The notes under the pieces are model-generated. The model had not been told where the DNA came from. It saw only the letters and a program-made list of their open reading frames with translations, and searched no databases. A DNA stretch of 64,000 bases from contig UPXT01000007.1 in the NCBI GenBank assembly GCA_900538365.1, positions 1 through 64,000 on the forward strand. The letters are read 5' to 3'. Position numbers and translations under genes: made by a program. Below are positions 34,794 through 43,818 of the stretch, piece by piece. The first letter of the stretch is position 1, and each line of letters starts with the position of its first letter. The DNA is from an uncultured Acidaminococcus sp. GTDB taxonomy: Bacteria > Bacillota > Negativicutes > Acidaminococcales > Acidaminococcaceae.

Positions 34794-37328
34794 TCAGCTG
34801 TTTTGATTTTTACCACAGCAATTCTTGTATTTTTTGCCGCTGCCGCAGGGGCAGGGATCGTTCCGCCCCACCGTGCTGTCATTTCTGACCGGTTCCTTCG
34901 GCATTTCTGCACTGCCATCGACGTTCGGGTTGTTCGTCGAGGCTTCGCTCAAATGGTCTTCCACAACAGGCTGGGTGACGACGTTGACGCGGTACATATA
35001 ACGGACCACATCATCGACGATGGCTTCCTTCATGGCTTCGAACATTTCATAGGCTTCGAACTTGTATTCAACCAAAGGATCACGCTGCCCATAGGCGCGC
35101 AGTCCAATGCCTTCGCGCAGGGCATCCATGGCATCAAGATGTTCCATCCAGTGGGAATCGACAACCTTCAGCATGACCAAGTTTTCCAATTCGCGCATGA
35201 TGGGAGCCGTGTTGTTTTCCTCGCGGGCATTGTAGTAATCGACCGCTGCTTTGTGGAGGAAGGTTTCCAGTTCGTCGCGGCTCATTTCCTGCAGTTTGTC
35301 TTCCTTCAGGAAACCGGCCGGTGCATAGAATTCCTCGGCATAGCTGATGAGGCTCTTGACATCCCAATCTTCGCTGTAGGCATCTTTTGGTGCATACATA
35401 TCCATGGAGCGGTCAACAATATGACTTGCCATGTCAAGGACGGTCTCCTTGAGGTCTGCTTTTTCAAGGATCTGACGGCGCTGGTCATAAATGACTTCGC
35501 GCTGCTGGTTCATGACATCGTCATATTCAAGGACTTGCTTACGGATTTCAAAGTTGCGTGCTTCGACCTTCTTCTGGGCTGACTCAATGGAGCGGGTCAC
35601 AATCTTATGCTCAATGGGCTCGTCTTCTTCCATACCGAGCTTATCCATAATGCCCGAAATGTTGTCGGAGCCAAATAGACGCATCAGGTCGTCTTCAAGG
35701 GAAAGATAAAAGCGCGTGGACCCCGGGTCTCCCTGACGGGCACAGCGTCCGCGGAGCTGGTTATCAATACGGCGCGATTCATGACGTTCCGTACCGATGA
35801 TATGCAGGCCGCCAAGTTCAGCAACCCCATCACCCAAGACAATATCCGTCCCACGGCCGGCCATGTTGGTGGCAATCGTGACAGCCCCCATCTGCCCGGC
35901 ATCAGCGACGATTTCAGCTTCTTTTTCATGGAATTTGGCATTGAGGACATTATGCTCGATGCCGCGTTTTTTAAGGAGTTCAGACAAGTCTTCCGACTGC
36001 TGGATGCTCGTCGTACCGACAAGAACCGGCCGTCCTTTCTTGTGAAGTTCCTCAATGGCATTTGCTACGGCGCGGTACTTGGCACGGCGCGTCTTATAGA
36101 TGACATCCGGATAGTCGATACGGATATTGGGCTTGTTTGTCGGTACAACAACAACATCAAGACCATAGATCTTCTGGAATTCCTGTTCTTCGGTCTTGGC
36201 CGTACCGGTCATGCCGGAGAGCTTATCATACATACGGAAGTAGTTCTGGAAAGTAATGGTAGCAAGGGTCTGGCTTTCCCGTTCGACCTTGACATGTTCC
36301 TTGGCTTCAATGGCCTGATGCAGCCCTTCACTGTACCGGCGGCCAAACATAAGGCGGCCCGTAAATTCATCAACAATGATGACTTCCCCATCCTTTACCA
36401 CATAGTCACGGTCACGGTGCATGAGGGCCTTGGCCTTAAGGGCCGCCATGAGCTGATGGGAATAGTCAACGCCATTTTCTCCATCATACATATTGGAAAC
36501 GCCGAGGAGTTTTTCCGTCTTGGCAATGCCAGCTTCCGTCGGGGCAACGGTCTTTTGCTTTTCATCGACCGTATAGTCCTCCCCTTCCTTGAGCTTAGCC
36601 GCCACATCTGCCATGACCTGGTAAAGGCTCGTTGACTGGGCGCCAGGACCGGAAATAATAAGCGGTGTACGGGCTTCATCAATGAGGATGGAGTCCACTT
36701 CGTCGACGATGGCGTAATGCAGGGGGCGCTGCACCATTTGGTCAAGGGATATGACCATGTTGTCGCGGAGATAGTCAAACCCAAATTCATTGTTTGTCCC
36801 GTAGGTAATATCGGCAGCATAAGCCGCCTTACGGGCAGGATAATCCATTTCGTGGGTAATGAGACCGACAGAAAGTCCCAGGAAACGGTAAACTCGGCCC
36901 ATATCCTCACTGTCACGGCGAGCCAGGTAATCATTGACCGTCACGACATGGACGCCTTTTCCTTCAAGGGCATTTAAATAAGCCGGCAGCGTTGCCACAA
37001 GGGTCTTACCTTCACCAGTACGCATTTCCGCGATTTTTCCACGATGAAGGATGCAGCCGCCCATGAGCTGGACGTCAAAATGACGCAGGCCCATGACACG
37101 TTTGGCGGCCTCCCGAACAACGGCAAAAGCTTCCGGCAGGAGATCATCGAGCGTTTCTCCCTTGGTCAGGCGCAGGCGGAATTCATCCGTCTTGGCGCGC
37201 AGACGGGCATCACTGAGACCGGAAATTTCCGGTTCCAGCGCATTGATTTTATCTACATAGCCTTGGCATACCTTTAGTTCTTTTTTATTGGGGTCACCAA
37301 AGACCATTTTCATCAGCTGTTCCAGCAA
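34794..37328 (-). CDS. secA: SecA preprotein translocase ATPase
   Basis: Motor of the general secretion pathway at the inner membrane. The 844-residue protein has Walker [12 protein letters not shown], the DEAD box region [31 protein letters not shown], and a C-terminal zinc site [14 protein letters not shown] (last 20 residues) for SecB or ribosome contact. Start is TTG at 37328 with GAGGAG nine bases upstream, giving [18 protein letters not shown], which matches SecA N-termini better than the ATG at 37313. Confidence 0.96.
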   Translation of the reverse strand: MLEQLMKMVFGDPNKKELKVCQGYVDKINALEPEISGLSDARLRAKTDEFRLRLTKGETLDDLLPEAFAVVREAAKRVMGLRHFDVQLMGGCILHRGKIAEMRTGEGKTLVATLPAYLNALEGKGVHVVTVNDYLARRDSEDMGRVYRFLGLSVGLITHEMDYPARKAAYAADITYGTNNEFGFDYLRDNMVISLDQMVQRPLHYAIVDEVDSILIDEARTPLIISGPGAQSTSLYQVMADVAAKLKEGEDYTVDEKQKTVAPTEAGIAKTEKLLGVSNMYDGENGVDYSHQLMAALKAKALMHRDRDYVVKDGEVIIVDEFTGRLMFGRRYSEGLHQAIEAKEHVKVERESQTLATITFQNYFRMYDKLSGMTGTAKTEEQEFQKIYGLDVVVVPTNKPNIRIDYPDVIYKTRRAKYRAVANAIEELHKKGRPVLVGTTSIQQSEDLSELLKKRGIEHNVLNAKFHEKEAEIVADAGQMGAVTIATNMAGRGTDIVLGDGVAELGGLHIIGTERHESRRIDNQLRGRCARQGDPGSTRFYLSLEDDLMRLFGSDNISGIMDKLGMEEDEPIEHKIVTRSIESAQKKVEARNFEIRKQVLEYDDVMNQQREVIYDQRRQILEKADLKETVLDMASHIVDRSMDMYAPKDAYSEDWDVKSLISYAEEFYAPAGFLKEDKLQEMSRDELETFLHKAAVDYYNAREENNTAPIMRELENLVMLKVVDSHWMEHLDAMDALREGIGLRAYGQRDPLVEYKFEAYEMFEAMKEAIVDDVVRYMYRVNVVTQPVVEDHLSEASTNNPNVDGSAEMPKEPVRNDSTVGRNDPCPCGSGKKYKNCCGKNQNS

Positions 37329-37378
37329 CTAAAATCACTCCTCATGGACGCATAGATAGCCTATTTATTCATCGTTTC

Positions 37379-37407
37379 ATTTTATCAAATGCATATAGGA
37401 AAGTCAA
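37379..37407 (-). promoter_or_regulatory. Promoter of secA and the envelope gene series
   Basis: Minus-strand TTGACT (37402-37407), 17-bp spacer and TAAAAT (37379-37384) preceded by TGA (extended -10), 51 bases before the TTG start. Confidence 0.8.
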
Positions 37408-37893
37408 AGAAAGGCACGCAAAAAGCGTGTCAAAAGAGGGAACTTTTTATTTTTTTACTGGGTCTGCAAATTGCGCCGAGTGGGTCCAGAGAAAGCCGCG
37501 TTCAAGCTGTCTATTGGCCGAATAGCTGTCCTATGCATAAGACCGAGACTGTTAAAGGATACTAACGCTCTGACTGTGATGCGGTGATGCGGTGGGACTC
37601 AAAAGGCCACAACTTACGGCGCCAACTGCCCTCCTCATCCACCACCCACTCCCGCAAGCAAGCTTGCTCGGTGGATACCCCCGCCTTGGTAAGGCGGAAC
37701 GGCTTTCACCGTCTCTAGGTGGAAAACACAGAGGCAAAAGACCGCGACATATAAGACGGCAAATAAGCCCTAAACCAAATATAAGCGCAAGTTCGGTTTA
37801 GGGCTCTTTGATTTCATATGGATTTTGTAAAAGAGGCGCCCCTTTTTCATCAACCTAGCCCGATTTTGGGGCTAGCCAAAACAGCGCCTAAAA
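37408..37893. repeat. Intergenic composite repeat, site 2
   Basis: No gene is supported. It contains part of module S (37680-37715), with the perfect hairpin CCGCCTT-ggt-AAGGCGG and an ACGG/CCGT arm, and hairpin H (37766-37805) in its best-paired form, AGCCCTAAACC facing GGTTTAGGGCT. Related to sites at 15.4, 41.1, 51.9 and 55.7 kb. Confidence 0.75.
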
Positions 37894-37913
37894 ATGCCGC
37901 CCGAAGGCGGCAT
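37894..37913 (-). terminator. Terminator of hpf
   Basis: Perfect ATGCCGCC/GGCGGCAT stem with tight loop; the minus strand continues TTTTTAGG. Six bases after the hpf stop. Confidence 0.92.
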
Positions 37914-37918
37914 CTTTC

Positions 37919-38461
37919 TTAGACAAGTTCCGGAGAGATCAGGCCATAGTCACCAGCTTTGCGGCGGTACACGACGGCCATGGATTCCGTTTCGTCATTG
38001 AAGAAGACGAAGAAGTCGTGGTTCAGCATGTTCATCTGCATGATGGCTTCCTGCACGTTCATGGGGCGCATGGCGTAGGTCTTGGTACGGGCGACCTTGA
38101 ATTCGCCGTCAGCCGAAGCCTCTTCAACATCACCAGAAACCGGCGGAACCGCTGCATCACGGAAATTGTTGTATTTCCGCTTCATGAGACGGGTTTTATA
38201 TTTATGGATCTGGCGCTCAATCTTTTCCACACAGTTATCGATGGAAGCATACATGTTTTCGCTGCCTTCCTGGGCGCGGAGAACGATGCCGCTTGCAGGA
38301 ACCGTGATTTCCACAATGTGCTTATTGCGTTCAATTCTCATGACGGCCGTGATTTCACCAACGGTCTTGAACTGCTTCGTAATGGTTTCAACCTTTTTTT
38401 CCACGTAATCCTTCAATGCAGGCGTTACTTCAAGATTCTTACCACGAACTCTGACTGTCAT
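37919..38461 (-). CDS. hpf: Long-form ribosome hibernation promoting factor
   Basis: Binds the 30S subunit and, through its C-terminal domain, dimerises ribosomes into inactive 100S particles in stationary phase. The 180-residue protein has the N-terminal HPF/YfiA domain (1-95; MTVRVRGKNLEVTPALKDYV) and the C-terminal dimerisation domain (about 120-178; KTYAMRPMNVQEAIMQMNML and FVFFNDET). The near-consensus ribosome site TAGGAGG lies nine bases before the ATG. Single-gene unit. Confidence 0.95.
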   Translation of the reverse strand: MTVRVRGKNLEVTPALKDYVEKKVETITKQFKTVGEITAVMRIERNKHIVEITVPASGIVLRAQEGSENMYASIDNCVEKIERQIHKYKTRLMKRKYNNFRDAAVPPVSGDVEEASADGEFKVARTKTYAMRPMNVQEAIMQMNMLNHDFFVFFNDETESMAVVYRRKAGDYGLISPELV

Positions 38462-38576
38462 AATGATTACCTCCTAACTCACAGGATACATCCTGTTCGT
38501 TCTTATTATCCTATTTCTACAGATGGAGCGAAATTCCTCTAAAAATCTTAAAAAATTTTCAAAAAATGTAACAAAA

Positions 38577-38604
38577 GGGAAGCTCCGCTTATATCGGGCT
38601 TCCC
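38577..38604 (-). terminator. Terminator of the amino-acid ABC operon
   Basis: GGGAAGC/GCTTCCC stem; the minus strand continues CCCTTTTGTTACATTTTTTG. Confidence 0.8.
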
Positions 38605-38654
38605 CAGTAACAACTGAAACGTATTTTGCTTATTGGCAGGCTGGATTTGTTCCC

Positions 38655-39386
38655 TTACAGGATCTTTGACAAAAAGAGCTGGGCCCTTTCGCTTTTTGGA
38701 TGGGAGAAAAATTCCTGCGGGTCGGCTTCTTCCTGGATGACACCTTGATCGAGGAAAATCACGCGGTCCCCCACTTCCCGGGCAAAGCCCATTTCATGGG
38801 TCACAACGACCATGGTCATCCCTCCTTCAGCAAGGTCTTTCATAACGTCCAGGACTTCCTTGATCATTTCCGGGTCAAGGGCACTTGTCGGTTCATCAAA
38901 GAGCATGGCTTTCGGGTTCATGCAGAGGGCACGGGCAATGGCAACGCGCTGCTGCTGACCGCCGGACAGGGACTCCGGATAAGCAGAGGCCTTATCAAGA
39001 AGCCCGACCTTTTTCAGATACATCTCAGCCTTTTCCATCGCTTCTTCGCGCGTAACGTGGCGTACCTTCATCGGGGCGAGGATCAGGTTTTCCATGACCG
39101 TCATATGCGGAAAGAGGTTAAAGCGCTGGAACACCATGCCGATTTCTTTGCGGACTTCGTTGATGTTAGCCTCGCCATTAAGGGGAATGCCGTCAAAGAC
39201 AATTTCACCGCCTGTGGGCACTTCCAAATAGTTGATGCAGCGCAAAAAGGTACTCTTGCCGCCGCCCGAAGGACCGATGACAACGACTACTTCCTCTTCC
39301 TTGATGTTGATGTCGATTCCCTTCAGGACCTCGTTCTTGCCATAGCTTTTCCGGAGGCCGGTAATCTTAATGAGATCATTTTTCAT
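38655..39386 (-). CDS. Polar amino-acid ABC transporter ATP-binding protein (GlnQ family)
   Basis: ATPase of a type I importer, 243 residues. Walker [10 protein letters not shown] (about 37-45), Q-loop [17 protein letters not shown], signature [15 protein letters not shown], Walker [15 protein letters not shown] and H-loop VVTHEMGFA. It overlaps the permease gene by 11 bases. The operon is binding protein, permease, ATPase, read from an ARG-box-like promoter, so arginine, lysine, histidine or ornithine is the likely cargo. Confidence 0.93.
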   Translation of the reverse strand: MKNDLIKITGLRKSYGKNEVLKGIDINIKEEEVVVVIGPSGGGKSTFLRCINYLEVPTGGEIVFDGIPLNGEANINEVRKEIGMVFQRFNLFPHMTVMENLILAPMKVRHVTREEAMEKAEMYLKKVGLLDKASAYPESLSGGQQQRVAIARALCMNPKAMLFDEPTSALDPEMIKEVLDVMKDLAEGGMTMVVVTHEMGFAREVGDRVIFLDQGVIQEEADPQEFFSHPKSERAQLFLSKIL

Positions 39387-40032
39387 TTTTCTTATACCGC
39401 CTTTCCAGAAGCCCTACGAGACGGGCCACAGCAAATGTCATGATAAGGTAGATGAACGCAACGGACAGCCAGATTTCAAAAGAGGCATAGGTCCGGGCAA
39501 TGATAAGCTGGCCGCGGCGGGTCAGTTCCTCAAAACCAATAACAGAGACCAGGGACGAATCCTTCAACATGGCGATGAATTCGTTGCCAAGGGGCGGAAT
39601 GATCCGCTTAAAGGCCTGTGGCAGGATGACAAACCGCATGGTCTGCCACCAGTTCATGCCCAAGCTGCGGCCCGCTTCCATCTGCCCTTTGTCGATAGAT
39701 TCAATGCCGCCGCGAAAAATTTCCGCAACATAGGCTCCACTGTTGATGGAGCACGCAAAGACCGCGGCAAAAAAAGCGTCCACCTGATGATGGATGAGTG
39801 CCGGCAAAGCAAAGTAAACAAGGAAGATCTGCACAAGCAGCGGGGTCCCGCGCAGGAAATCGACATAAACATTGCCCAAGATCCGCAGGAGACGGATGCC
39901 CGTCATACGGATGAGGGATATGACAATGCCAATGGCCATGCCAAAACCAACGCTCAGTGCTGTAATTTCAATGGTTACGCCCGCCCCTGCCAAAAGCAGT
40001 GGAAAGGACGATGTAATAATATCTAGATCCAT
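39376..40032 (-). CDS. Polar amino-acid ABC transporter permease (HisM/GlnP type)
   Basis: Inner-membrane channel subunit of about 218 residues with five TM segments. The N-terminal family signature is [17 protein letters not shown] and the ATPase-contact EAA loop is [22 protein letters not shown]. The ATG at 40032 has AAGGA nine bases upstream; an in-frame TTG at 40041 is less likely. Confidence 0.93.
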   Translation of the reverse strand: MDLDIITSSFPLLLAGAGVTIEITALSVGFGMAIGIVISLIRMTGIRLLRILGNVYVDFLRGTPLLVQIFLVYFALPALIHHQVDAFFAAVFACSINSGAYVAEIFRGGIESIDKGQMEAGRSLGMNWWQTMRFVILPQAFKRIIPPLGNEFIAMLKDSSLVSVIGFEELTRRGQLIIARTYASFEIWLSVAFIYLIMTFAVARLVGLLERRYKKNEK

Positions 40033-40055
40033 ACCCACCAATCCTTACTCCGCCA

Positions 40056-40826
40056 TTATTTTGCTTTCGGCGTTTCGCCGAACCATTTCTTGTAGATCTT
40101 ATCGTATTCGCCGTTTTTCTTCAGTTCGCCCAGGGCTTTATTGATTTCGCCAGCCAGTTTGCTGTCCTTCTTGACGGCAATCCCGTAGGCCTCGGCATCC
40201 ATCGTTTCGCCAACCATCTTATCCAGGCCCTTGCCTTCCTTCGTCAGGAAATAAGCCCCAACAGGACGGTCAATGATGACCGCATCGGCATTCTTATTAT
40301 TGAGTTCAAGGAAAACTTCCGCATTCGTATTGAAGGTCTTGACCTTGGCCCCAGGAACGGAAGCGGCTTTATCAGCACCCGTCGTTCCAATCTGGACGGA
40401 AATCGTCTTGCCTTCAAGGTCCTTCAGGCTCTTGATATCATTTTCATCGTTTCTCACAATGATGGAAAGACCGGAAGTATAGTAAGGATCGGAGAACGTG
40501 ACGGCCTTCTTGCGGTCTTCCGTAATGCTCATTCCTGCAATGGCGGCATCGATGTTGCCCGAGTTAAGGGCAGGGATCAGGGCATCAAAACCCATATTCT
40601 TGATTTCCACGTCACGGCCCATTTGCTTACCAATGGCGCGGATCAGATCCATATCAAAGCCCGTGAAATCCTTGGCATCCTTTTCCTGGAATTCAAAAGG
40701 GGCAAAGGTCGGTTCCGTGCCCGCACGAAGGACTTTGGATTCCTTGGCTGCATCCTTACCGCCGCAGCCGGCAGCAAACATCGTTAAAGCGGCTAACATT
40801 CCAACAAGTACGGTACGTTTTTTCAT
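40056..40826 (-). CDS. Amino-acid ABC transporter substrate-binding lipoprotein
   Basis: Periplasmic SBP_bac_3 family protein of 256 residues, lipid-anchored through lipobox FAAGC (Cys at about residue 21). Fold markers are FAPFEFQEKDAKDFTGFDMDL, GFDALIPALNSGNIDAAIAG and VQIGTTGADKA. It has GGAGG seven bases before the ATG and starts the operon. It resembles the two orphan proteins at 41777-43381, but only this one has transporter subunits beside it. Confidence 0.93.
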   Translation of the reverse strand: MKKRTVLVGMLAALTMFAAGCGGKDAAKESKVLRAGTEPTFAPFEFQEKDAKDFTGFDMDLIRAIGKQMGRDVEIKNMGFDALIPALNSGNIDAAIAGMSITEDRKKAVTFSDPYYTSGLSIIVRNDENDIKSLKDLEGKTISVQIGTTGADKAASVPGAKVKTFNTNAEVFLELNNKNADAVIIDRPVGAYFLTKEGKGLDKMVGETMDAEAYGIAVKKDSKLAGEINKALGELKKNGEYDKIYKKWFGETPKAK

Positions 40827-40869
40827 GGCTATTCCTCCAGATAGACTTGTTTTTTAATAAGCATACGAT

Positions 40870-40898
40870 ATTATACATCCGAATGAATTTTTATACAA
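40870..40898 (-). promoter_or_regulatory. Promoter of the amino-acid ABC operon
   Basis: Minus-strand TTGTAT (40893-40898), 17-bp spacer and TATAAT (40870-40875), 43 bases before the start codon of the binding protein. Confidence 0.85.
40883..40897 (-). promoter_or_regulatory. ARG-box-like operator over the -35 of the ABC operon
   Basis: Minus-strand TGTATAAAAATTCAT differs from the ArgR half-palindrome consensus TGAATWWWWATTCA at one core position. It overlaps the -35 box. A similar site stands at 60603-60617 in front of another binding protein. ArgR/AhrC control is inferred. Confidence 0.6.
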
Positions 40899-41724
40899 TG
40901 GGAGATTTGAAAAAGCCGCAGCCTAAGCTTACAACAAGATGTAGAGTGAAGCAGTTATGACCGGGGCAAAAGAATCGTGGAAAACCCTAGGGGCTGCCCC
41001 CCTTATTTGAATGGACTTTCTTTACGACAGAAGAAAGCGCGTCTTGGCCTTGCCCTTATCTCATGAAAAGCCATCTTCCATTGAAAGAGGGGGAAGGAAA
41101 AGGCTTAAGGTAAAAGATTGTGGAATAAAGACCGAAAGAAAATTCCTAACCTGAACGTATGCCTAGGTTCGGTTTAGGGCTCTTCGTGTTGGTTCGGCTT
41201 TTGTAAGAAGCGGATCTTTTTTAATATAAGGAAACGATAATGGATGAACGACCGCGTTCAGCTTTTCCCTTAGTGCTCGAGGCATTGCATCGAGCGGCCT
41301 TCCCAAGGCGCTCGATTTCGAAAGATCGAGCGCTAATTCGAAAGACCGGATGGCGCAAAATCACAAGTCCATAAGATATAAGACGATTGTACGTCCTCAG
41401 CCTGCAGCTTTTTTCCTCGCATCTGAACCCATCTGAGCCAAATCCCCGGAAAGCAAAGGGAAAAGCTGTACGGGACAATCGTTGTACGGCGTCGCCCTTC
41501 TGCTTTGCATTTTCCCTAGCATCTAGGCCAATCTGGAGCCATACTCAAAAAAAGTACATAGCAAAAAGACCGGAAGGGAAAAATAAGGCGAATCTTTCTG
41601 CATCTCCTTGGTCAGGCGAAATGGCTTTCCCCGCCCTGAGCTAAAAGATCCTAAGGCAAAAGATGGCACGGCAGCGATTCGCTGCTTCCGTCTCAAACCT
41701 AAAAACAGCATATAAAGAAAGGAC
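40899..41724. repeat. Intergenic composite repeat, site 3
   Basis: About 825 bases without a supported gene. It contains hairpin H (41145-41178, CCTAACCTGAAC facing GTTCGGTTTAGG) and module T (41223-41291), nearly identical to 15736-15806. A GCGCTCGAT/ATCGAGCGC hairpin follows (41311-41335), then a long-range inverted pair (ACGATTGTAC.. near 41383 with ..GGGACAATCGT near 41480) and module S (41563-41640). Three short ORFs here are side effects of the repeat. Confidence 0.75.
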
Positions 41725-41759
41725 CCCGTTCCGAACAATTGACACGTGTTCAGAACGGG
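41725..41759 (-). terminator. Terminator of the tandem binding-protein genes
   Basis: CCCGTTC..GAACA with TGTTC..GAACGGG stem; the minus strand continues TCCTTTCTTTATAT. Confidence 0.85.
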
Positions 41760-41776
41760 CCCTTTGCGGCATCCCT

Positions 41777-42565
41777 TTATTTCATTTCACCAAACCATTT
41801 GGTGTAGAGTTTCTTGTATTCACCGGAGTCTTTCAATTCCTTCAAGGCCTTATTCATACCGTCCACAAGGGCTTTCTTGTCTTTCGGGGCAGCAATGCCG
41901 TAGAAGTCACCCTTTTTCGGCGTGCCGACGGCTTTGGCATAGCTGGATCCCTTCTGCTTCAGGAAGTACTGAAGCACGGGCAGATCACTGATGACAGCAT
42001 CCACGTTGCCATTTTTGAGTTCGATGCAGGCAAGGTCCGACGTGTCAAAATTCGTCACCTTGGCGCCTTCAATCTTTTCGGCTTCCTGGGCGCCCGTCGT
42101 ACCAAGCTGGACACCAATGCGTTTGCCTTTTAGATCATCGAGGGACTTGATTTCATTGTTGTCTTTCCTGACGATGACCATAAGGCCTGATTCATAATAG
42201 GAATCGGTAAAGAGAACCTGTTTTTTCCGCGCATCCGTAATGGACATACCGGAAATGATCACATCCACATTGCCGGCATTCATGGCAGGGATCAAGGCAT
42301 CAAAGCCCATCCCCTTGATGGTGACTTTTTCATAGCCCATCTTCTTACCGATGGCTTCAATGAGTTCCATATCAAATCCCGTCGGTTGATCCGCTTTTTC
42401 GCTGGGAAACTCAAAGGGGGCAAAAGAAGGGGCCGTCCCAACGATAAGTTCCTTCTTTTGGGGCGCGGCTGCCTTTTTGTCATCTTTGGCCGCATGGCCG
42501 CCGCAGCCGGCCACACCCAGGATAAGTGCTGCGAGGACGCACATCATCTTCAGACTTTTTTTCAT
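41777..42565 (-). CDS. Orphan amino-acid-binding lipoprotein (SBP_bac_3), copy 2 of a tandem pair
   Basis: A 262-residue binding protein with lipobox GVAGC (Cys at about residue 21) and markers FAPFEFPSEKADQPTGFDME, GFDALIPAMNAGNVDVIISG and VQLGTTGAQEAEKIEGAKV. It is closely similar to the upstream copy over most of its length, including a near-identical stretch around IVRKDNNEIKSLDDLKGKRI, so it arose by recent tandem duplication. The ATG at 42565 is nine bases after GAAAGG. No permease or ATPase gene adjoins; it may feed the transporter at 38655-40032. Confidence 0.9.
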   Translation of the reverse strand: MKKSLKMMCVLAALILGVAGCGGHAAKDDKKAAAPQKKELIVGTAPSFAPFEFPSEKADQPTGFDMELIEAIGKKMGYEKVTIKGMGFDALIPAMNAGNVDVIISGMSITDARKKQVLFTDSYYESGLMVIVRKDNNEIKSLDDLKGKRIGVQLGTTGAQEAEKIEGAKVTNFDTSDLACIELKNGNVDAVISDLPVLQYFLKQKGSSYAKAVGTPKKGDFYGIAAPKDKKALVDGMNKALKELKDSGEYKKLYTKWFGEMK

Positions 42566-42589
42566 AGTTTTCATCCTTTCTTTCCCATC

Positions 42590-43381
42590 TTATTTCGTTT
42601 CTGTGCCAAACCATTTTTCCTGGATCTTTTGATATTCGCCGGAATCTTTCAGTTCCTTGAGGGCCTTATTGAGACCATCAACGAGTTCCTTTTTCCCTTT
42701 AGGTGCCGCAATCCCGTAAAAATCGCCTTTTTTCGGGGTTCCAACGGTCTTTGCGTAGGAAGCGCCGCCCTTTTTAAGGAAATATTCCAGTACCGGCAGG
42801 TCACTGATGACGGCGTCCACATTCCCGTTTTTAAGTTCCAGGCAGGCAAGGTCTGACGTATCAAAGTTCGTCACCTTGGCGCCTTCAATCTTTTCGGCCT
42901 CTTGAGCGCCCGTCGTACCAAGCTGGACACCAATGCGTTTGCCTTTTAAATCATCGAGGGACTTGATTTCATTGTTGTCTTTCCTGACGATGGTCATGAG
43001 ACCGGATTCATAGTAGGGATCGGTGAAAAGGAACTGCTTTTTTCGCTCTTCCGTAATGGACATACCCGCCATGGCCACGTCAATCTGACCGGCATTCATG
43101 GCCGGGAAAAGGGCATCAAAGCCCATCCCCTTGATGGTCACTTTTTCATAGCCCATCTTCTTTGCCATAGCCTTGATGAGATCCATATCAAAGCCTGTGA
43201 TTTCCCCATCCTTCCCATCAGGGAATTCAAAAGGAGCAAAGGAAGGCTCCGTTCCTACAATGAGTTCCTTCTTTTGTTGTGCCGCATCCTTACTGCCGGA
43301 ATTCCCACACCCAGAAAGGCTGGTCACAACCAGTGCAGCAAGAATGCCTGTTAAGGCCAATTTTTTCACCCAACTTTTCAT
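42590..43381 (-). CDS. Orphan amino-acid-binding lipoprotein (SBP_bac_3), copy 1 of a tandem pair
   Basis: A 263-residue lipoprotein (lipobox LSGC) with FAPFEFPDGKDGEITGFDMD and GFDALFPAMNAGQIDVAMAG. The start is ATG at 43381, nine bases after GAGGGG; an in-frame TTG at 43390 is possible. It is first in a two-gene unit with its paralogue 24 bases downstream. Differences between the copies concentrate near the N-terminus and in the binding-lobe loops, so ligand ranges may differ. Confidence 0.9.
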   Translation of the reverse strand: MKSWVKKLALTGILAALVVTSLSGCGNSGSKDAAQQKKELIVGTEPSFAPFEFPDGKDGEITGFDMDLIKAMAKKMGYEKVTIKGMGFDALFPAMNAGQIDVAMAGMSITEERKKQFLFTDPYYESGLMTIVRKDNNEIKSLDDLKGKRIGVQLGTTGAQEAEKIEGAKVTNFDTSDLACLELKNGNVDAVISDLPVLEYFLKKGGASYAKTVGTPKKGDFYGIAAPKGKKELVDGLNKALKELKDSGEYQKIQEKWFGTETK

Positions 43382-43393
43382 CCGTCTCAACCC

Positions 43394-43643
43394 CTCATAT
43401 TTTTATTTATAAATATACAATTCAGCTGACCTGGTCTTCGCCCCCACACTCGCCTGCTGGAAGGTTCGCTCCTAAGCGTTCTTGCTCCCCACTACTGCTT
43501 CTCTCGCATTTTGCGGCAGGTCTTACTTCTAAGCTGCACCGTGCTCACAGCGAATTCCGCTGCTTACGTGGATCGTTTCGCCTGCAACTGGCATCGACTT
43601 TCAACCACAGACCTGAATTGTATATTTATTTATTATAATGAGG
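43394..43643. repeat. AT-rich inverted repeat pair flanking a GC-richer segment
   Basis: The left arm (43394-43425) and right arm (43612-43643) share a perfect 15-base inverted match (AAATATACAATTCAG) plus an outer CTCAT. About 185 bases lie between. The left arm forms the leader of the tandem binding-protein genes and contains the palindrome ATTTATAAAT. The right arm contains TATAAT (43634-43639) pointing to the HD-GYP gene. No gene is supported between them. Confidence 0.6.
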
Positions 43644-43698
43644 AAGTTAAGGAAATGCAAGTATTTTTATTCATTTTCCATGAATTTTTTTCAGAGTG

Positions 43699-43730
43699 TT
43701 TTCAAGGCCAAATTTTTATAGTATACTATA
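43699..43730 (+). promoter_or_regulatory. Candidate promoter of the HD-GYP gene with palindromic -10 region
   Basis: A weak -35 (TTTTCA, 43699-43704), 17-bp spacing and -10 TATACT (43722-43727) embedded in a perfect 14-bp palindrome TATAGTATACTATA (43717-43730). Confidence 0.45.
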
Positions 43731-43750
43731 AGTCCCGAGAGGATTTTGGC

Positions 43751-43783
43751 AGAAAAAAGGGGCTCGTTTGTCCCCTCTTTTCT
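43751..43783 (+). terminator. Terminator-like hairpin in the HD-GYP leader (possible attenuator)
   Basis: AGAAAAAAGGGG pairs with CCCCTCTTTTCT (one mismatch), followed by ATTTTATATATTTTATA. It lies 36 bases before the start codon and after the candidate promoter. Confidence 0.5.
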
Positions 43784-43818
43784 ATTTTATATATTTTATA
43801 GGTAAAGGTCGTTTTACT

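Noticed and set aside
35781..36635. Open frame of 284 residues inside secA on the opposite strand
   Set aside because: SecA is unambiguous and the antisense product has no motifs; a shadow of codon bias.
41221..41738. Three overlapping short ORFs (71-85 residues) in repeat site 3
   Set aside because: They fall within repeat modules found elsewhere with frames broken; no start signals.
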